From: Nothopassalora personata
Lineage: Eukaryota > Ascomycota > Dothideomycetes > Mycosphaerellales > Mycosphaerellaceae
Reading direction: 5' to 3'
Assembly: GCA_033816765.1 (NCBI GenBank)
Contig: CM066295.1
Coordinates: 2,728,001-2,792,000, forward strand
DNA length: 64,000 bases
The translations under genes and the position numbers were made by a program. The notes beneath the pieces were generated by a model. It searched no databases. It was not told the origin of the DNA and saw only the letters and a list, made by a program, of their open reading frames with translations. This document shows positions 61,250-64,000 of the stretch, in pieces; position 1 is the stretch's first letter, and every line of letters starts with the position of its first letter.

Positions 61250-62469
61250 CTAGAATTCCACATCCTTCTGCACCGAAGCCTGCTGCGCCTCCACATCACC
61301 CTCCACAGGCGGCAAGCTAAAAGGCTTAATCACGAATTTCCTCCTGCTCACAGTGAAAGCCAGGTCTTCGCCCATACTATTCCCCGCTCCAGCGCCGCCC
61401 TCGCCTCTTTCCGTGCTGATTGGCAACTTGTGCACCGTCACCATCCCTTGTGGTTGCTCTTCCGTTCCTCTGGCGCCTCCACTCTGCGTCAGGTCGTTTG
61501 CCGCGTCCATAATGTGTGGAAAGGGCGTTAGCTCGATTACGCCGTCGCTAAGAATTTCAGCCCAGCGGATGAGGCCGGAACTGCGAGGGTGGAGTTCGAG
61601 GGGAATGGTTAGGAGAGCGGTGAGGCGAGTGCTATGTTGGCGGAGGAGGGATTTGAGGGTGCGGAGGAAGGAGAGGAGGTTGTTTGGGTTGCTTGACAGT
61701 GGTGGGTAGAGGGCTGGACTGAGGAGCGAGGGGAGGACGAGGCGATGGATTGTGGTGGGTGGGGTGGTCGTGAGCGATTGCGTTAGGGATTGGACGATCC
61801 GATCGAAGGGGTTGGTGGTTGGCGCGATTGGGATGTGGTTGATTTGTGCGTCCTGTGGGAGGGTGATCTTCTTGGTAAGGTCGAAGGTGTGGGTGAAAGG
61901 TGTCTCTGCGGGTGAGGTCGTGGTTGATGCTGAACTTGATGGAGAGCCACGGTCTGGGAGAGCTGTACTTACCGTTAGTACCTACCTTGCGATGTCTATC
62001 GAGACCTATGCAGGATCATATGCTCCACACATAACGCACCTCTTTCTCCAGCTTGTCCAAGCCGCTCATATCTCCACGCTATCTTCATCCTCTCGTCGTC
62101 CGCGGCAGGCTTGCTAGCCTTATCGTGTTGCTTCTTTTCCGCAATTCCAGGCAAGTCCCGTACCCATCCATCTCCTACACCGACTACATGTAGTGCATGT
62201 CCTTGTGCAATACCTTCCGCAGCATAGTACTTAAGCAGCACGCCCGCAAAATCTGTCGTGTCACTCTCTTCTATCAGAAGGCTGGAACCAAGTGCAAGCC
62301 CGGCATGACCACCAAGTAAACCATCGAGCGAGGGTGCTCCAGTTGATGTTACTGGATGCGATGTCAGAGGCGAAGATCGGACTCCAGGTGGGGTGATATC
62401 GACTGATGCATCCGATTTTATCTGTGTAGGCGTTCGGCCGATGGCGACATGGCGCTTTCGAAACGCCAT
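61250..62469 (-). CDS. ELP4: Elongator complex subunit 4, two exons
   Basis: Exon 1 62469-62040 and exon 2 61962-61250 are joined across a 77-bp intron (GTGCGT...AGTACAG); the join completes an Ala codon and gives 380 aa. Elp4 is a RecA-like subunit of the Elp4-6 hexamer, needed for tRNA wobble-uridine modification by Elongator. The PAXNEB family pattern is visible: PGVRSSPLTSHPVTSTGAPS, then LDGLLGGHAGLALGSSLLIE (the degenerate P-loop region), LLKYYAAEGIAQGH, ERMKIAWRYERLG near 127-139, and in exon 2 FDLTKKI and NLLSFLRTLKSLLRQHSTRL. The C-terminal FTVSRRKFVIKPFSLPP block ends the conserved part. The start begins with the usual MAFRKR. Confidence 0.92.
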
Positions 62470-62845
62470 ATGTTTGTTGCGTGTGGATCTGAATGGGGAA
62501 GAAGTCGGATGCGAAAGCGACGGCGCGCATGTGGGGTGCCATGTTATCAGGCATCAACTATTAGCGTCAGGCACGAAGATCCATTGAAGCTCAAGGGAAG
62601 AGCGGGCTCAGATATGTGATAGATTTGATGATGGTGGGTTGGACGAAGATGAGAGTCATGTCAGGAAATACGTTGCAGTGGAAGGCAAAGTTGAAAGAGA
62701 CGCTGGACACCATTCATATCAAAGAAGCTGTCATTCAGGTAGTCAATTGACGACCCCTCGCTATCATACATCAATCGTAGAGTCGTAACCGTACTCTGGG
62801 GTATTGTTCCTCCAAATCCTTCCTGGATCAAGCTTGTGCATTGAT
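62470..62845. other. Intergenic
   Basis: 376 bp between ELP4 and the His-rich gene, containing the ELP4 promoter. Nothing specific seen. Confidence 0.35.
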
Positions 62846-63769
62846 CTATTTCATGAACCCGGCCTTGCCGTCCCCATCAGCATCCTTCTTTGGGTTGAGC
62901 TTGTCCAGCAATGATGGCTTGCCAGATGTGTGACTACCGTGAGAGCTGCTTCCGTTAAGGCCAGTGCCCGAGCCAACATCTGCGCCAACGCCGCCAGCTG
63001 GAGAAGCACCGCCAGCATAGCCAGAGGTGTTGCTTCCAGTGAGAGCGGAGCCAGTACTGTGGGTGTTGCTTCCGGTCAGACCAGAGCCGTTGGTGTTGCT
63101 GCCTGTCAGGCCTGAGCCATGAGTACCGTGGGTGGCAGTGGTGGAAGTGTGCCCACCAATGGAGCGTGGCTCCCCCTCGAAGCCATCATAGCGCTCCTCA
63201 CGTCCAGTGAGGACACCACCCTGCTTCTTGAAGTCGGACATGGACACAGCCGGGAGAGCAGATGTGGTGTGGTGCTGGGCAGCATTGTGGTGAACCTCGT
63301 GAATGGGGACGGTGGTGTGGGTGACGTGTGGCTCAATGGTCTGCTTGTTGATCACTGGCTGAATCGTCTCGTGGACGTGGTGGTGCACGTGCTCACCGCC
63401 AACGGCGGGAGCCTGGCTGGTGGTGTGCTGACCCTCGACGCGCTGGGTGGTGTCCTTGAACTGGGCAGCGGTCTCATTCAACTTGCGTTCGACATCGCCC
63501 TTGCTGCCATGCTCGAAATTGCGGTGCTCAACACCGACCATGTTGTGGTGGTGCTGCTCTGGAAGAACTTGTTGGTCCTTGATTGGCTGGACTGAAGTGT
63601 GGTAGTGGTCTTGGTGGACCTCCTTGTCAACGGCGGTGGTAACATTTTCGTGGTGTGTGCGGGTCACAGTCTCGTTCTGGACTGCTGGAGCGACCTTCTC
63701 GTGGACAGTGGTATCGTGGTGACCAGCCTTGGACATGAAGTCCTGAACTGCTGCCTTTGCCTTGTCCAT
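62846..63769 (-). CDS. His/Gly-rich repeat protein, allergen/antigen-like
   Basis: 307 aa from the ATG at 63769 (MDKAKAAVQDFMSKAGHHD); an in-frame ATG at 63805 would add 12 residues. The body has repeated amphipathic segments rich in His, Val and Thr (for example EHVHHHVHETIQPVINKQ and THTTVPIHEVHHNAAQHH), then a Gly/Ser/Thr linker with near-copies of SGLTGSNT three times, and a basic C-terminus (LDKLNPKKDADGDGKAGFMK). No signal peptide is present. Such hydrophilic, repeat-bearing proteins are often annotated as fungal antigens and resemble LEA-like stress proteins; the function is not established. Confidence 0.7.
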   Translation of the reverse strand: MDKAKAAVQDFMSKAGHHDTTVHEKVAPAVQNETVTRTHHENVTTAVDKEVHQDHYHTSVQPIKDQQVLPEQHHHNMVGVEHRNFEHGSKGDVERKLNETAAQFKDTTQRVEGQHTTSQAPAVGGEHVHHHVHETIQPVINKQTIEPHVTHTTVPIHEVHHNAAQHHTTSALPAVSMSDFKKQGGVLTGREERYDGFEGEPRSIGGHTSTTATHGTHGSGLTGSNTNGSGLTGSNTHSTGSALTGSNTSGYAGGASPAGGVGADVGSGTGLNGSSSHGSHTSGKPSLLDKLNPKKDADGDGKAGFMK

Positions 63770-63805
63770 GTTGATGTGATGTGGCGATGTGTTGAGTGGT
63801 ATCAA

Positions 63806-64000
63806 GATTGATATGCTGTGAATGGGACTTTATGAAGTGCCGTTTGATGTAAGATGATGATGGGAAGTAATGCTCCCAGGCTGGAGGAGAGCCATGATTA
63901 TTATGTACTCTCATGCTCGATGTGATCATGGCTACCAATCTCCCATCGACGTCATGCTCATCAGGCACGGCTACCTCCTACAACAAAGGTCTTTCATTCT
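63806..64000. other. Upstream flank of the His-rich gene, right window edge
   Basis: 195 bp, probable promoter; no clear element seen. Confidence 0.3.

Noticed and set aside
1..64000. CRISPR arrays, bacterial operons, rRNA
   Set aside because: The window is fungal nuclear DNA; no spaced direct repeats or rRNA-like sequence were seen.

Overview
This window is nuclear DNA from a filamentous ascomycete (Pezizomycotina, plausibly a dothideomycete; the class is inferred). The signs are short GT-AG introns of about 47-77 bp, fungus-specific families (HET, 2EXR-type, HAL4/SAT4-type kinase, CALB-like lipase), and retrotransposons riddled with CA-to-TA and TG-to-TA changes, the mark of repeat-induced point mutation (RIP).

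Region 1 (1-14.3 kb) is gene-dense: a SUN-domain nuclear-envelope protein (5' end outside the window), a frameshifted and an intact 2EXR-like gene, pantoate-beta-alanine ligase divergent from the DEAD-box helicase DBP7, a ubiquitin C-terminal hydrolase, a HET-domain protein, an unidentified multi-exon gene, and a D-2-hydroxyacid dehydrogenase.

Region 2 (14.43-42.46 kb) is a 28-kb nest of LTR retrotransposons that can be taken apart base by base from its target-site duplications (TSDs). Copia element A (14430-42453, minus strand, TSD CTTGA) is interrupted by gypsy element B (17543-38709, minus strand, TSD AAAGG). B is interrupted by two plus-strand gypsy elements, C (21976-29218, TSD GTATT) and D (29820-37119, TSD CTTTC). 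A also carries a solo LTR, E (16855-17184, TSD CTTAG). A and B are destroyed by RIP. C, D and E are not, and C and D keep complete gag and pol frames with identical or nearly identical LTRs. C and D share three features found by reading the sequence: a GGGAAAT slippery heptamer followed after exactly 5 nt by a stem-loop at the gag/pol junction (probable -1 frameshift); a 9-nt primer-binding site complementary to a stretch of their own LTR (probable Tf1-type self-priming); and a pol frame that runs through the polypurine tract and stops inside the 3' LTR. B holds a RIP-damaged antisense frame between pol and its 3' LTR. A has a primer site matching the anticodon arm of initiator tRNA-Met.

Region 3 (42.5-64 kb) holds a small hypothetical gene, a broken F-box-like gene, a long gene-poor stretch, a HAL4/SAT4-type Ser/Thr kinase (3 exons), a membrane-associated GNAT-like protein, a secreted CALB-like lipase (3 exons), a decayed gene split by a Mutator-like inverted-repeat element (57.0-57.9 kb), a second decayed stretch, a tiny membrane protein, Elongator subunit ELP4 (2 exons), and a His/Gly-rich repeat protein. 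The host genes are mostly unrelated housekeeping or accessory genes; the clear functional pairing is the divergent PAN6/DBP7 promoter. All exon structures were derived by eye from splice consensus and frame continuity.
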